64,000 bases of DNA from Rhabditoides inermis (Eukaryota > Nematoda > Chromadorea > Rhabditida > Rhabditidae). Each line of letters starts with the position of its first letter. Within the stretch, counting starts at the first letter, position 1. Below, in pieces: positions 50,401 through 61,338 of this stretch. The notes under the pieces were generated by a model. The model ran no database searches. It was not told the DNA's origin and saw nothing but the letters and a program-made list of their open reading frames with translations. Made by a program: the position numbers and the translations under genes. Where the stretch lies: the NCBI GenBank assembly GCA_963966185.1, contig CAWZYM010000329.1, forward strand, positions 712,501 to 776,500, read 5' to 3'.

Positions 50401-53400
50401 AATGTCAGAATGATGCAAACATCGCAAATGTCGCAAATGTCGCAAATGATGCAAATGTCACAAATTATCGCAAATGCCGCGAATGTCGCAATTATCGTAA
50501 ATGTCGCAAATGTTGCAAATGTCGCGAATGTCGCAATTGTCGCAAATGTCGATAAATAAGAATGTCAGATTTATGTAAATAACGCAATTGTCGCAAATGT
50601 CGCAAATGTCGCAAATGTCGCAACTGTCGCAAATGTCGCAAATGTCGCGAATGTCGCGAATGTCGCGAATGTCGCAAATGTCGCAAATGTCGCAAATGAT
50701 GCAAATGTCGCAAATGTCGCCAAGTAAGAATGTCAAAATGTCAGAAAGTCAGAATGATGCAAACATCGCAAATGTCGCAAATGTCGCAAATGTCGCAAAT
50801 GATGCAAATGTCGCAAATGTCGCCAAGAAAGAATGTCAAAATGTCAGAATGTCAGAATGATGCAAACATCGCAAATGTCGCCAATGTCGAAAATGTCGCA
50901 AATGTCGCAAAGAATGCAAATGTCGCAAATGTCGCAAACGTCGCGGAGTAAGAATGTCAGAATGTCAGAATGATGCAAACATCGCAAATGTCGCAAATGT
51001 CGCAAATGATGCAAATGTCACAAATTATCGCAAATGCCGCGAATGTCGCAATTGTCGTAAATGTCGCAAATGTTGCAAATGTCGCGAATGTCGCAATTGT
51101 CGCAAATGTCGATAAATAAGAATGTCAGAATGATGCAAATATCACAAATGTCGCAAATGTCGCAAATGTCGCAAATGTCGCAAATGTCGCAAATGTCGCA
51201 AATGTCGCAAATGTCGCAAATGTCGCAATTGTCGCAAATGTCGCAAATGTCGCGAATGTCGCAAATGTCGCGAATGTCGCAAATGATGCAAATGTCGCAA
51301 ATGTCGCCAAGTGAGAATGTCAAAATGTCAGAATGTCAGAATGATGCAAACATCGCAAATTTCGCAAATATCGCAAGTGTCGCAAATGTCGCAAATGTCG
51401 CAAATGTCGCAATTGTCGCAAATGTCGCAAATGTCGTCAAGTATGAATGTCAAATTGTCAGAATGTCAGAATGATGCAAACAACGCAAATGTCGCAAATG
51501 TCGAAAATGTCGCAAATAATGCAAATGTCGCAATTGTCGCAAACATCGCAAAGTAAGAATGTCAGAATTTCAGAATGATGCAAACATCGCAAATGTCGCA
51601 AATGTCGCAAATGATGCAAATGTCACAAATTATCGCAAATGCCGCGAATGTCGCAATTGTCGTAAATGTCGCAAATGTTGCAAATGTCGCGAATGTCGCA
51701 ATTGTCGCAAATGTCGATAAATAAGAATGTCAGATTTATGTAAATAACGCAATTGTCGCAAATGTCGCAAATGTCGCAAATGTCGCAACTGTCGCAAATG
51801 TCGCAAATGTCGCGAATGTCGCGAATGTCGCGAATGTCGCAAATGTCGCAAATGTCGCAAATGATGCAAATGTCGCAAATGTCGCCAAGTAAGAATGTCA
51901 AAATGTCAGAATGTCAGAATGATGCAAACATCGCAAATGTCGCAAATGTCGCAAATGTCGCAAATGATGCAAATGTCGCAAATGTCGCCAAGAAAGAATG
52001 TCAAAATGTCAGAATGTCAGAATGATGCAAACATCGCAAATGTCGCAAATGTCGAAAATGTCGCAAATGTCGCAAAGAATGCAAATGTCGCAAATGTCGC
52101 AAACGTCGCGGAGTAAGAATGTTAGAATGTCAGAATGATGCAAACATCGCAAATGTCGCAAATGTCGCAAATGATGCGAATGTCACAAATTATCGCAAAT
52201 GCCGCGAATGTCGCAATTGTCGTAAATGTCGCAAATGTTGCAAATGTCGCGAATGTCGCAATTGTCGCAAATGTCGATAAATAAGAATGTCAGAATGATG
52301 CAAATATCACAAATGTCGCAAATGTCGCAAATGTCGCAAATGTCGCAAATGTCGCAAATGTCGCAAATGTCGCAAATGTCGCAATTGTCGCAAATGTCGC
52401 AAATGTCGCGAATGTCGCAAATGTCGCGAATGTCGCAAATGATGCAAATGTCGCAAATGTCGCCAAGTAAGAATGTCAAAATGTCAGAATGTCAGAATGA
52501 TGCAAACATCGCAAATGTTGCAAATGTTGCAAATGTCGCAATTGTCGCAAATGATGCAAATGTCGCGAAAGTCGCCAAGAAAAAATGTCAAAATGTCAGA
52601 ATGTCAGAATGATGCAAACATCGCAAATGTCGCACATGTCGCAAATGTCGCCAAGTGAGAATGTCAAAATGTCAGAATGTCAGAATGATGCAAACATCGC
52701 AAATTTCGCAAATGTCGCAAGTGTCGCAAATGTCGCAAATGTCGCAAATGTCGCAATTGTCGCAAATGTCGCAAATGTCGTCAAGTATGAATGTCAAATT
52801 GTCAGAATGTCAGAATGATGCAAACAACGCAAATGTCGCAAATGTCGAAAATGTCGCAAATAATGCAAATGTCGCAATTGTCGCAAACATCGCGAAGTAA
52901 GAATGTCAGAATTTCAGAATGATGCAAACATCGCAAATGTCGCAAATGTCGCAAATGATGCAAATGTCACAAATTATCGCAAATGCCGCGAATGTCGCAA
53001 TTGTCGCAAATGTCGATAAATAAGAATGTCAGAATGATGCAAATATCGCAAATGTCGCAAATGTCGCAAATGTCGCAAATGTCGCGAATGTCGCAATTGT
53101 CGCAATTGTCGCAATTGTCGCAATTGTCGCAATTGTCGTAAATGTCGCAAATGTCGCAATTGTCGCAAATGTCGATAAATAAGAATGTCAGAATGATGCA
53201 AATGTCGCAAATATCGCAAATATCGCAAATGTCGCAAATGTCGCAATTGTCGCAAATGTCGCAAATGTCGCGAATGTCGCGAATGTCGCAAATGTCGCAA
53301 ATGATGCAAATGTCGCAAATGTCGCCAAGTAAGAATGTCAAAATGTCAGAATGTCAGAATGATGCAAACATCGCAAATGTCGCAAATGCCGCAAATGTCG

Positions 53401-56199
53401 CAAATGTCGCAAATGTCGCAATTGTCGCAAATGTCGCAAATGTCGCGAATGTCGCAAATGTCGCGAATGTCGCAAATGATGCAAATGTCGCAAATGTCGC
53501 CAAGTAAGAATGTCAAAATGTCAGAATGTCAGAATGATGCAAACATCGCAAATGTTGCAAATGTTGCAAATGTCGCAATTGTCGCAAATGATGCAAATGT
53601 CGCGAAAGTCGCCAAGAAAAAATGTCAAAATGTCAGAATGTCAGAATGATGCAAACATCGCAAATGTCGCAAATGTCGCAAATGTCGCAAATGTCGCAAA
53701 TGTCGCAAATGTCGCAAATGTCGCAAATGTCGCAAATGTCGCAAATGTCCCAAATGTCGCAAATGTCGCAAATGTCGCAAATGTCGCAAATAATGCAAAT
53801 GTCGCAATTGTCGCAAACATCGCAAAGTAAGAATGTCAGAATTTCAGAATGATGCAAACATCGCAAATGTCGCAAATGTCGCAAATGATGCAAATGTCAC
53901 AAATTATCGCAAATGCCGCGAATGTCGCAATTGTCGTAAATGTCGCAATTGTCGTAAATGTCGCAAATGTCGCAATTGTCGCAAATGTCGATAAATAAGA
54001 ATGTCAGAATGATGCAAATATCGCAAATGTCGCAAATATCGCAAATGTCGCAAATGTCGCAATTGTCGCAATTGTCGCAAATGTCGCGAATGTCGCAAAT
54101 GTCGCAAATGTCGCAAATGATGCAAATGTCGCAAATGTCGCCAAGTAAGAATGTCAAAATGTCAGAATGTCAGAATGATGCAAACATCGCAAATGTCGCA
54201 AATGTCGCAAATGTCGCAAATGATGCAAATGTCGCAAATGTCGCCAAGAAAGAATGTCAAAATGTCAGAATGTCAGAATGATGCAAACATCGCAAATGTC
54301 GCAAATGTCGCAAATGATGCAAATGTCACAAATTATCGCAAATGCCGCGAATGTCGCAATTATCGTAAATGTCGCAAATGTTGCAAATGTCGCGAATGTC
54401 GCAATTGTCGCAAATGTCGATAAATAAGAATGTCAGATTTATGTAAATAACGCAATTGTCGCAAATGTCGCAAATGTCGCAAATGTCGCAACTGTCGCAA
54501 ATGTCGCAAATGTCGCGAATGTCGCGAATGTCGCGAATGTCGCAAATGTCGCAAATGTCGCAAATGATGCAAATGTCGCAAATGTCGCCAAGTAAGAATG
54601 TCAAAATGTCAGAAAGTCAGAATGATGCAAACATCGCAAATGTCGCAAATGTCGCAAATGTCGCAAATGATGCAAATGTCGCAAATGTCGCCAAGAAAGA
54701 ATGTCAAAATGTCAGAATGTCAGAATGATGCAAACATCGCAAATGTCGCCAATGTCGAAAATGTCGCAAATGTCGCAAAGAATGCAAATGTCGCAAATGT
54801 CGCAAACGTCGCGGAGTAAGAATGTCAGAATGTCAGAATGATGCAAACATCGCAAATGTCGCAAATGTCGCAAATGATGCAAATGTCACAAATTATCGCA
54901 AATGCCGCGAATGTCGCAATTGTCGTAAATGTCGCAAATGTTGCAAATGTCGCGAATGTCGCAATTGTCGCAAATGTCGATAAATAAGAATGTCAGAATG
55001 ATGCAAATATCACAAATGTCGCAAATGTCGCAAATGTCGCAAATGTCGCAAATGTCGCAAATGTCGCAAATGTCGCAAATGTCGCAAATGTCGCAATTGT
55101 CGCAAATGTCGCAAATGTCGCGAATGTCGCAAATGTCGCGAATGTCGCAAATGATGCAAATGTCGCAAATGTCGCCAAGTGAGAATGTCAAAATGTCAGA
55201 ATGTCAGAATGATGCAAACATCGCAAATTTCGCAAATATCGCAAGTGTCGCAAATGTCGCAAATGTCGCAAATGTCGCAATTGTCGCAAATGTCGCAAAT
55301 GTCGTCAAGTATGAATGTCAAATTGTCAGAATGTCAGAATGATGCAAACAACGCAAATGTCGCAAATGTCGAAAATGTCGCAAATAATGCAAATGTCGCA
55401 ATTGTCGCAAACATCGCAAAGTAAGAATGTCAGAATTTCAGAATGATGCAAACATCGCAAATGTCGCAAATGTCGCAAATGATGCAAATGTCACAAATTA
55501 TCGCAAATGCCGCGAATGTCGCAATTGTCGCAAATGTCGATAAATAAGAATGTCAGAATGATGCAAATATCGCAAATGTCGCAAATGTCGCAAATGTCGC
55601 AATTGTCGCGAATGTCGCAATTGTCGCAATTGTCGCAATTGTCGCAAATGTCGCAATTGTCGTAAATGTCGCAAATGTCGCAATTGTCGCAAATGTCGAT
55701 AAATAAGAATGTCAGAATGATGCAAATGTCGCAAATATCGCAAATATCGCAAATGTCGCAAATGTCGCAAATGTCGCAAATGTCGCAAATGTCGCGAATG
55801 TCGCGAATGTCGCAAATGTCGCAAATGATGCAAATGTCGCAAATGTCGCCAAGTAAGAATGTCAAAATGTCAGAATGTCAGAATGATGCAAACATCGCAA
55901 ATGTCGCAAATGTCGCAAATGTCGCAAATGTCGCAAATGTCGCAATTGTCGCAAATGTCGCAAATGTCGCGAATGTCGCAAATGTCGCGAATGTCGCAAA
56001 TGATGCAAATGTCGCAAATGTCGCCAAGTAAGAATGTCAGAATGATGCAAATATCGCAAATGTCGCAAATGTCGCAAATGTCGCAAATGTCGCAAATGTC
56101 GCAAATGTCGCAAATGTCGCAAATGTCGCAAATGTCGCAATTGTCGCAAATGTCGCAAATGTCGCAAATGTCGCAAATGTCGCAAATGTCGCGAATGTC
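47451..56199 (+). repeat. M9 minisatellite block 3
   Basis: 8.7 kb of M9. Its first 5.8 kb follow block 2 at +7492 to +7447 bp. Where block 2 stops at S92 (45849), block 3 continues, because the order at 49274-51560 is repeated at 53142-55430 (3868 bp offset). A 36-bp shortening relative to block 2 lies near 48900. Its last 515 bp resemble the islets but lack the caattgtccgc mark. Confidence 0.93.
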
Positions 56200-57224
56200 C
56201 TGTCTGAGCCTTTAACAACCTGTCCGAGTCTTTATCAGATCTGTTTAGATATTTGCAGACCTGTTTACGACCTGTGTAGTTCTGTAACGACCTGTCTGAG
56301 CCTTTAACAACCTGTCTTAGTCTTTATCAGATCTGTTTAGATCTTTGCAGACCTGTTTACGACCTGTGTAAGTCTGTAACGACCTATTTGAGTCTTAAAC
56401 AACCTGTCTGAGTCTTTTTCAGATCTGTTTAGATTTTTGCAGACCTGTTTACGACCTGTGTAATTCTGTAACGACCTGTGTGAGCCTTTAACAACCTGTC
56501 TGAGTGTTTATCAGATCTGTTTACATCTTTGCAGACCTGTTCACGACCTGTGTAAATCTGTAACGACCTGTCTGAGTCTTCAACAACCTGTCTGAGTCTT
56601 TTTCAGATCTGTTCAGATCTTTGCAGACCTGTTTACGACCTGTGTAATTCTGTAACGACCTGTGTGAGCCTTTAACAACCTGTCTGAGTGTTTATCAGAT
56701 CTGTTTAGATCTTTGCAGACCTGTTTACGACCTGCGTACTTCTGTAACGACCTGTCTGAGCCTTTAACAACCTGTCTGAGTCTTTATCAGATCTGTTTAG
56801 ATCTTTGCAGATCTGTTTACGATCTGTGTAAATCTGTAACGACCTGTCTGAGCCTTTAACAACCTGTCTGATGTTTAGATTTTTGCAGACCTGTTTACGA
56901 CCTGTGAATTCTGTAACGACCTGTGTGAGCCTTTAACAACCTGTCTGAGTGTTTATCAGATCTGTTTAGATCTTTGCAGACCTGTTCACGACCTGTGTAA
57001 TTCTGTAACGACCTGTCTGAGCCTTTAACAATCTGTCTGAGTCTTTATCAGATCTGTTTAGATCTTTGCAGATCTGTTTACGACCTATGTGAGTCTGTAA
57101 CGACATATTTGAGTCTTTAACAACCTGTCTGAGTCTTTATCAGATCTGTTTAGATTTTCGCAGACCTGTTTACGACCTGTGTAGATCTGTAACGACCTGT
57201 CTGAGTCTTTTACAACCTGTCTGA
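56200..57224 (-). repeat. S92 array 3, left part (up to the transposon)
   Basis: Collinear with the first 1022 bp of array 1 (26273 onward). It keeps the gtccgagtc monomer and the gatatttgcag variant seen only at 26320, 33010 and 56340. The array is interrupted by the foldback element and resumes at 57978. Confidence 0.95.
57222..57224 (+). repeat. Target-site duplication TGA (left)
   Basis: TGA immediately left of the element, repeated at 57978-57980. The uninterrupted sequence (cctgtctgagttttt) at the equivalent offset of 1022 bp from the M9 junction has a single TGA: 27295-27297, 33985-33987 and 62870-62872. Confidence 0.9.
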
Positions 57225-57502
57225 CGAGGAGTGTCGTTAGAGCCACACCCTCGGATCCGAACCAAATTGATAGAATACCTTAGTTAGGACCCCAGACATC
57301 GATTTCTGGTGTTACTTTTTCCTACGCGCCATATACGTTTTCAGTACGAAAACGTACAGGGCTCGTTTTTTGCTACCTCATTCCACCTCTGGCGGTCAAA
57401 GACCGAGCCGTTGTGGCCTAGTGGTTAACGCATCAGTCTCTGAGACCAGAGGCTGGGGTTCGAGTCCGCGCACACGATTTTCGTTTTGCCAACACTTTCT
57501 GG
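57225..57502 (+). repeat. Left terminal inverted repeat (278 bp)
   Basis: Pairs with 57700-57977. Most mismatches are clustered near 57361-57368 (ctcgtttt versus atggagtt on the other arm) and in the tRNA-like segment. Confidence 0.92.
57407..57477 (+). other. tRNA-like Pol III module in left arm
   Basis: Contains TGGCCTAGTGG (57414-57424), a full match to the Pol III A box, and GGTTCGAGTCC (57457-57467), a full match to the B box, at tRNA-like spacing. A TTTT stop for Pol III follows at 57478-57481. As a tRNA it is degenerate: the acceptor strands pair only with a bulge (cgttgtg with cacacg), the T stem has a G-G clash, and the anticodon arm is poor. It is therefore a tRNA-derived promoter module or pseudo-tRNA, not a functional tRNA. 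A short transcript of about 75-80 nt is conceivable. Confidence 0.7.
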
Positions 57503-57699
57503 ACTTTGCGTTTCTTGTTTATGGAGAAAACACATATTACAAATTTTCACGCCTTGTTATAACTGTTTTCAAACTGAACGTTTCAGCCAACACAATAAGT
57601 CGTGTAAAGAAACACAAAACGCAGTATAGTTGAACGATATTGGAAGCCAATAGCAAACGGTAAAAAAAAAAACATTTTTTTGTACATTTAAGTCCGATT
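57503..57699. other. Central spacer of the foldback element
   Basis: 197 bp of AT-rich sequence with no coding potential. An A11 run (57662-57672) is followed at once by a T7 run (57675-57681), capable of a small hairpin. It is the loop if the arms pair. Confidence 0.8.
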
Positions 57700-57977
57700 C
57701 CAGAAAGTGTTGGCAAAACAAAAATCGTGTGCGCGGACTCGAACCTCAGCCTCTGGTCTGACAGACTGATGCGTTAACCACTAGGCCACAACGGCTCGGT
57801 CTTTGACCGCCAGAGGTGGAATGAGGTAGCAAAACTCCATCCCTGTACGTTTTCGTACTGAAAACGTATATGGCGCGTAGGAAAAAGTAACACCAGAAAT
57901 CGATGTCCGTGGTCCTAACTAAGGTATCCTATCAATTTGGTTCGGATCCGAGGGTGTGGCTCTAACGACACTCCTCG
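57700..57977 (-). repeat. Right terminal inverted repeat (278 bp)
   Basis: Reverse complement partner of 57225-57502, with the same length to the base. Confidence 0.92.
57725..57795 (-). other. tRNA-like Pol III module in right arm
   Basis: Mirror of the left module. A box at 57778-57788 and B box at 57735-57745 on the minus strand; the T5 stop is at 57720-57724. In a classical alignment the anticodon loop would read CTGTCAG (GTC, Asp-like), against CTCTGAG on the left. The two differences are reciprocal (C to G and G to C), so the small palindrome GTCT-N-T-N-AGAC is kept in both arms. Confidence 0.7.
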
Positions 57978-57980
57978 TGA
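57978..57980 (+). repeat. Target-site duplication TGA (right)
   Basis: Right copy of the duplication; S92 resumes directly with gtttttatcagacc. Confidence 0.9.
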
Positions 57981-58188
57981 GTTTTTATCAGACCAGTTTA
58001 GATTTTTGAAGACCTGTTCACGACCTGTGTAATTCTGTAACGACCTGTCTGAGCCTTTAACAACCTGTCTGAGATATCTGTTCAGATCTTTGGAGACCTG
58101 TTTACGACCTGTGTAATTCTGTAACGACCTGTCTGAGCCTTCAACAACCTGTCTGAGTCTTTATCTATCTGTTTAGATCTTTGCAGAC

Positions 58189-58421
58189 CTGTAACGACCT
58201 GTATGATCCTTTAACAACCTGTCTGAGTCTTCATCATATCTGTTCAGATCTTTGCAGACCTGTTTACGACCTCAGACAGGTTAATAAAGACTCAGACAGG
58301 TTGTTAAAGACTCAGACAGGTCGTTACAGATCTACACAGGTCGTAAACAGGTCTGCAAAGATCTGATCAGATATGATGAAGACTCAGACAGGTTGTTAAA
58401 AGATCATACAGGTCGTTACAG
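58189..58421. repeat. Palindrome in S92 unit, copy 9
   Basis: Same arms as copy 1, with one further change in the right arm (tctgatcagat for tctgaacagat near 58362). Without the transposon it would lie 1233 bp from the M9 junction, as in arrays 1 and 2. Confidence 0.9.
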
Positions 58422-59414
58422 AAATACAAAGGTCGTGAACAGGTCTTCGTCCTCTCTGCAGACCTGTTTACAACGTGTATGAGTCTGTAACGACCTGTCT
58501 GAGCCTTTAACAACCTGTCTGAGTCTTTATCAGATCTGTTTAGATCTTTGCAGACCTGTTTACGACCTGTGTAATTCTGTAACGACCTGTCTGAGCCTTT
58601 AACAACCTGTCTGAGTCTTTAGCAACCTGTCTGAGTCTTTATCAGATCTGTTTACATCTTTGCAGACCTGTTTACGACGTGTGTGAGTCTGTAACGACCT
58701 GTCTGAGCCTATAACAACCTGTCTGAGTCTTTATCAGATCTGTTCAGATCTTTGCAGACCTGTTTACGACCTGTGTAATTCTGTAACGACCTGTCTGAGC
58801 CTTTAACAACCTGTCTGGGTCTTTAGCAACCTGTCTGAGTCTTTATCAGATCTGTTTACATCTTTGCAGACCTGTTCCCGACCTGTGTAAATCTGTAACG
58901 ACCTGTCTGAGTCTTCAACAACCTGTCTGAGTCTTTTTCAGATCTGTTCAGATCTTTGCAGACCTGTTTACGACCTGTGTAATTCTGTAACGACCTGTCT
59001 GTGCCTTTAACAACCTGTCTGAGTCTTTATCAGATCTGTTTAGATCTTTGCAGACCTGTTTACGACCTGTGTAAGTCTGTTAAGACCTATTTGAGTCTTA
59101 AACAACCTGTCTGAGTCTTTTTCAGATCTGTTTAGATTTTCGCAGACCTGTTTACGACCTGTGTAGATCTGTAACGACCTGTCTGAGTCTTTTACAACCT
59201 GTCTGAGTTTTTATCAGACCAGTTTAGATTTTTGAAGACCTGTTCACGACCTGTGTAATTCTGTAACGACCTGTCTGAGCCTTTAACAACCTGTCTGAGA
59301 TATCTGTTCAGATCTTTGGAGACCTGTTTACGACCTGTGTAATTCTGTAACGACCTGTCTGAGCCTTTAACAACCTGTCTGAGTCTTTATCTATCTGTTT
59401 AGATCTTTGCAGAC

Positions 59415-59647
59415 CTGTAACGACCTGTATGATCCTTTAACAACCTGTCTGAGTCTTCATCATATCTGTTCAGATCTTTGCAGACCTGTTTACGACCTCA
59501 GACAGGTTAATAAAGACTCAGACAGGTTGTTAAAGACTCAGACAGGTCGTTACAGATCTACACAGGTCGTAAACAGGTCTGCAAAGATCTGAACAGATAT
59601 GATGAAGACTCAGACAGGTTGTTAAAAGATCATACAGGTCGTTACAG
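59415..59647. repeat. Palindrome in S92 unit, copy 10
   Basis: Same structure; next copy 1022 bp away owing to the internal loss near 59950. Confidence 0.9.
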
Positions 59648-60436
59648 AAATACAAAGGTCGTGAACAGGTCTTCGTCCTCTCTGCAGACCTGTTTACAAC
59701 GTGTATGAGTCTGTAACGACCTGTCTGAGCCTTTAACAACCTGTCTGAGTCTTTATCAGATCTGTTTAGATCTTTGCAGACCTGTTTACGGGCTGTGTAA
59801 TTCTGTAACGACCTGTCTGAGCCTTTAACAACCTGTCTGAGTCTTTAGCAACCTGTCTGAGTCTTTATCAGATCTGTTTACATCTTTGCAGACCTGTTTA
59901 CGACGTGTGTGAGTCTGTAACGACCTGTCTGAGCCTATAACAAACTGTCTGAGTCTTTTTCAGATCTGTTCAGATCTTTGCAGACCTGTTTACGACCTGT
60001 GTAATTCTGTAACGACCTGTCTGTGCCTTTAACAACCTGTCTGAGTCTTTATCAGATCTGTTTAGATCTTTGCAGACCTGTTTACGACCTGTGTAAGTCT
60101 GTTAAGACCTATTTGAGTCTTAAACAACCTGTCTGAGTCTTTTTCAGATCTGTTTAGATTTTCGCAGACCTGTTTACGACCTGTGTAGATCTGTAACGAC
60201 CTGTCTGAGTCTTTTACAACCTGTCTGAGTTTTTATCAGACCAGTTTAGATTTTTGAAGACCTGTTCACGACCTGTGTAATTCTGTAACGACCTGTCTGA
60301 GCCTTTAACAACCTGTCTGAGATATCTGTTCAGATCTTTGGAGACCTGTTTACGACCTGTGTAATTCTGTAACGACCTGTCTGAGCCTTTAACAACCTGT
60401 CTGAGTCTTTATCTATCTGTTTAGATCTTTGCAGAC

Positions 60437-60669
60437 CTGTAACGACCTGTATGATCCTTTAACAACCTGTCTGAGTCTTCATCATATCTGTTCAGATCTT
60501 TGCAGACCTGTTTACGACCTCAGACAGGTTAATAAAGACTCAGACAGGTTGTTAAAGACTCAGACAGGTCGTTACAGATCTACACAGGTCGTAAACAGGT
60601 CTGCAAAGATCTGAACAGATATGATGAAGACTCAGACAGGTTGTTAAAAGATCATACAGGTCGTTACAG
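60437..60669. repeat. Palindrome in S92 unit, copy 11
   Basis: Same structure; last palindrome of array 3. Confidence 0.9.
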
Positions 60670-61338
60670 AAATACAAAGGTCGTGAACAGGTCTTCGTCC
60701 TCTCTGCAGACCTGTTTACAACGTGTATGAGTCTGTAACGACCTGTCTGAGCCTTTAACAACCTGTCTGAGTCTTTATCAGATCTGTTTAGATCTTTGCA
60801 GACCTGTTTACGAGCTGTGTAATTCTGTAACGACCTGTCTGAGCCTTTAACAACCTGTCTGAGTCTTTAGCAACCTGTCTGAGTCTTTATCAGATCTGTT
60901 TACATCTTTGCAGACCTGTTTACGACGTGTGTGAGTCTGTAACGACCTGTCTGAGCCTATAACAACCTGTCTGAGTCTTTATCAGATCTGTTCAGATCTT
61001 TGCAGACCTGTTTACGACCTGTGTAATTCTGTAACGACCTGTCTGAGCCTTTAACAACCTGTCTGGGTCTTTAGCAACCTGTCTGAGTCTTTATCAGATC
61101 TGTTTACATCTTTGCAGACCTGTTTACGACCTGTGTAAGTCTGTTAAGCCCTTTTTGAGTCTTAAACAACCTGTCTGAGTCTTTTTCAGATCTGTTTAGA
61201 TTTTCGCAGACCTGTTTACGACCTGTGTAGATCTGTAACGACCTGTCTGAGTCTTTTACAACCTGTCTGAGTTTTTATCAGACCAGTTTAGATTTTTGAA
61301 GACCTGTTCACGACCTGTGTAATTCTGTAACGACCTGT

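Larger units (their letters stand above)
57225..57977. mobile_element. 753-bp foldback (MITE-like) element with tRNA-like arms
   Basis: Non-autonomous DNA element. Its ends are perfect inverted CGAGGAGTGTCG, and the inverted repeats extend 278 bp per arm (57225-57502 and 57700-57977) with about 11 mismatches, near 96% identity by eye. The unpaired centre is 197 bp. A 3-bp TGA duplication flanks it. It encodes no transposase; the one open frame across the left arm (57370-57633) is incidental. A 3-bp duplication of TNA form is compatible with PIF/Harbinger mobilisation, but the terminal motif is not one I recognise and other 3-bp superfamilies are possible. Each arm contains Pol III A and B boxes, so it may have captured a tRNA-derived sequence or be built from one. 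Insertion into an S92 copy whose paralogues are empty shows that it came after that array was amplified. Confidence 0.9.
57978..61338 (-). repeat. S92 array 3, right part
   Basis: Continuation of the array broken at 57224. It has three palindromic units with spacings of 1226 and 1022 bp. The short one lost 204 bp near 59940-59960, where caaactgtctgagtctttttc marks the join. A further loss near 61120-61160 leaves gttaagccctttttgag. It ends at the standard gacctgt/tgtcgc join to M9. Confidence 0.94.

Noticed and set aside
3129..56218. Numerous overlapping open frames on both strands of M9, up to 168 codons (16914-17420), encoding runs such as Met-Ser-Gln, Ala-Asn-Val, Asp-Ile-Cys or His-Leu-Arg
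   Set aside because: A 9-bp unit is three codons, so every frame is open by construction. All six frames are equally long and end at the same islands, and no frame is conserved preferentially.
57407..57477. A functional tRNA gene
   Set aside because: A and B boxes are intact but the acceptor, T and anticodon stems do not pair properly; better called a tRNA-like module.
57370..57633. 87-codon open frame in the foldback element
   Set aside because: It runs through the tRNA-like module into the spacer and is absent from the mirror arm as a coding sequence; not a transposase.
57225..57977. Helitron or LTR element
   Set aside because: There are long inverted repeats and a 3-bp target duplication; there is no TC...CTRR structure, no direct long terminal repeats and no polyprotein.
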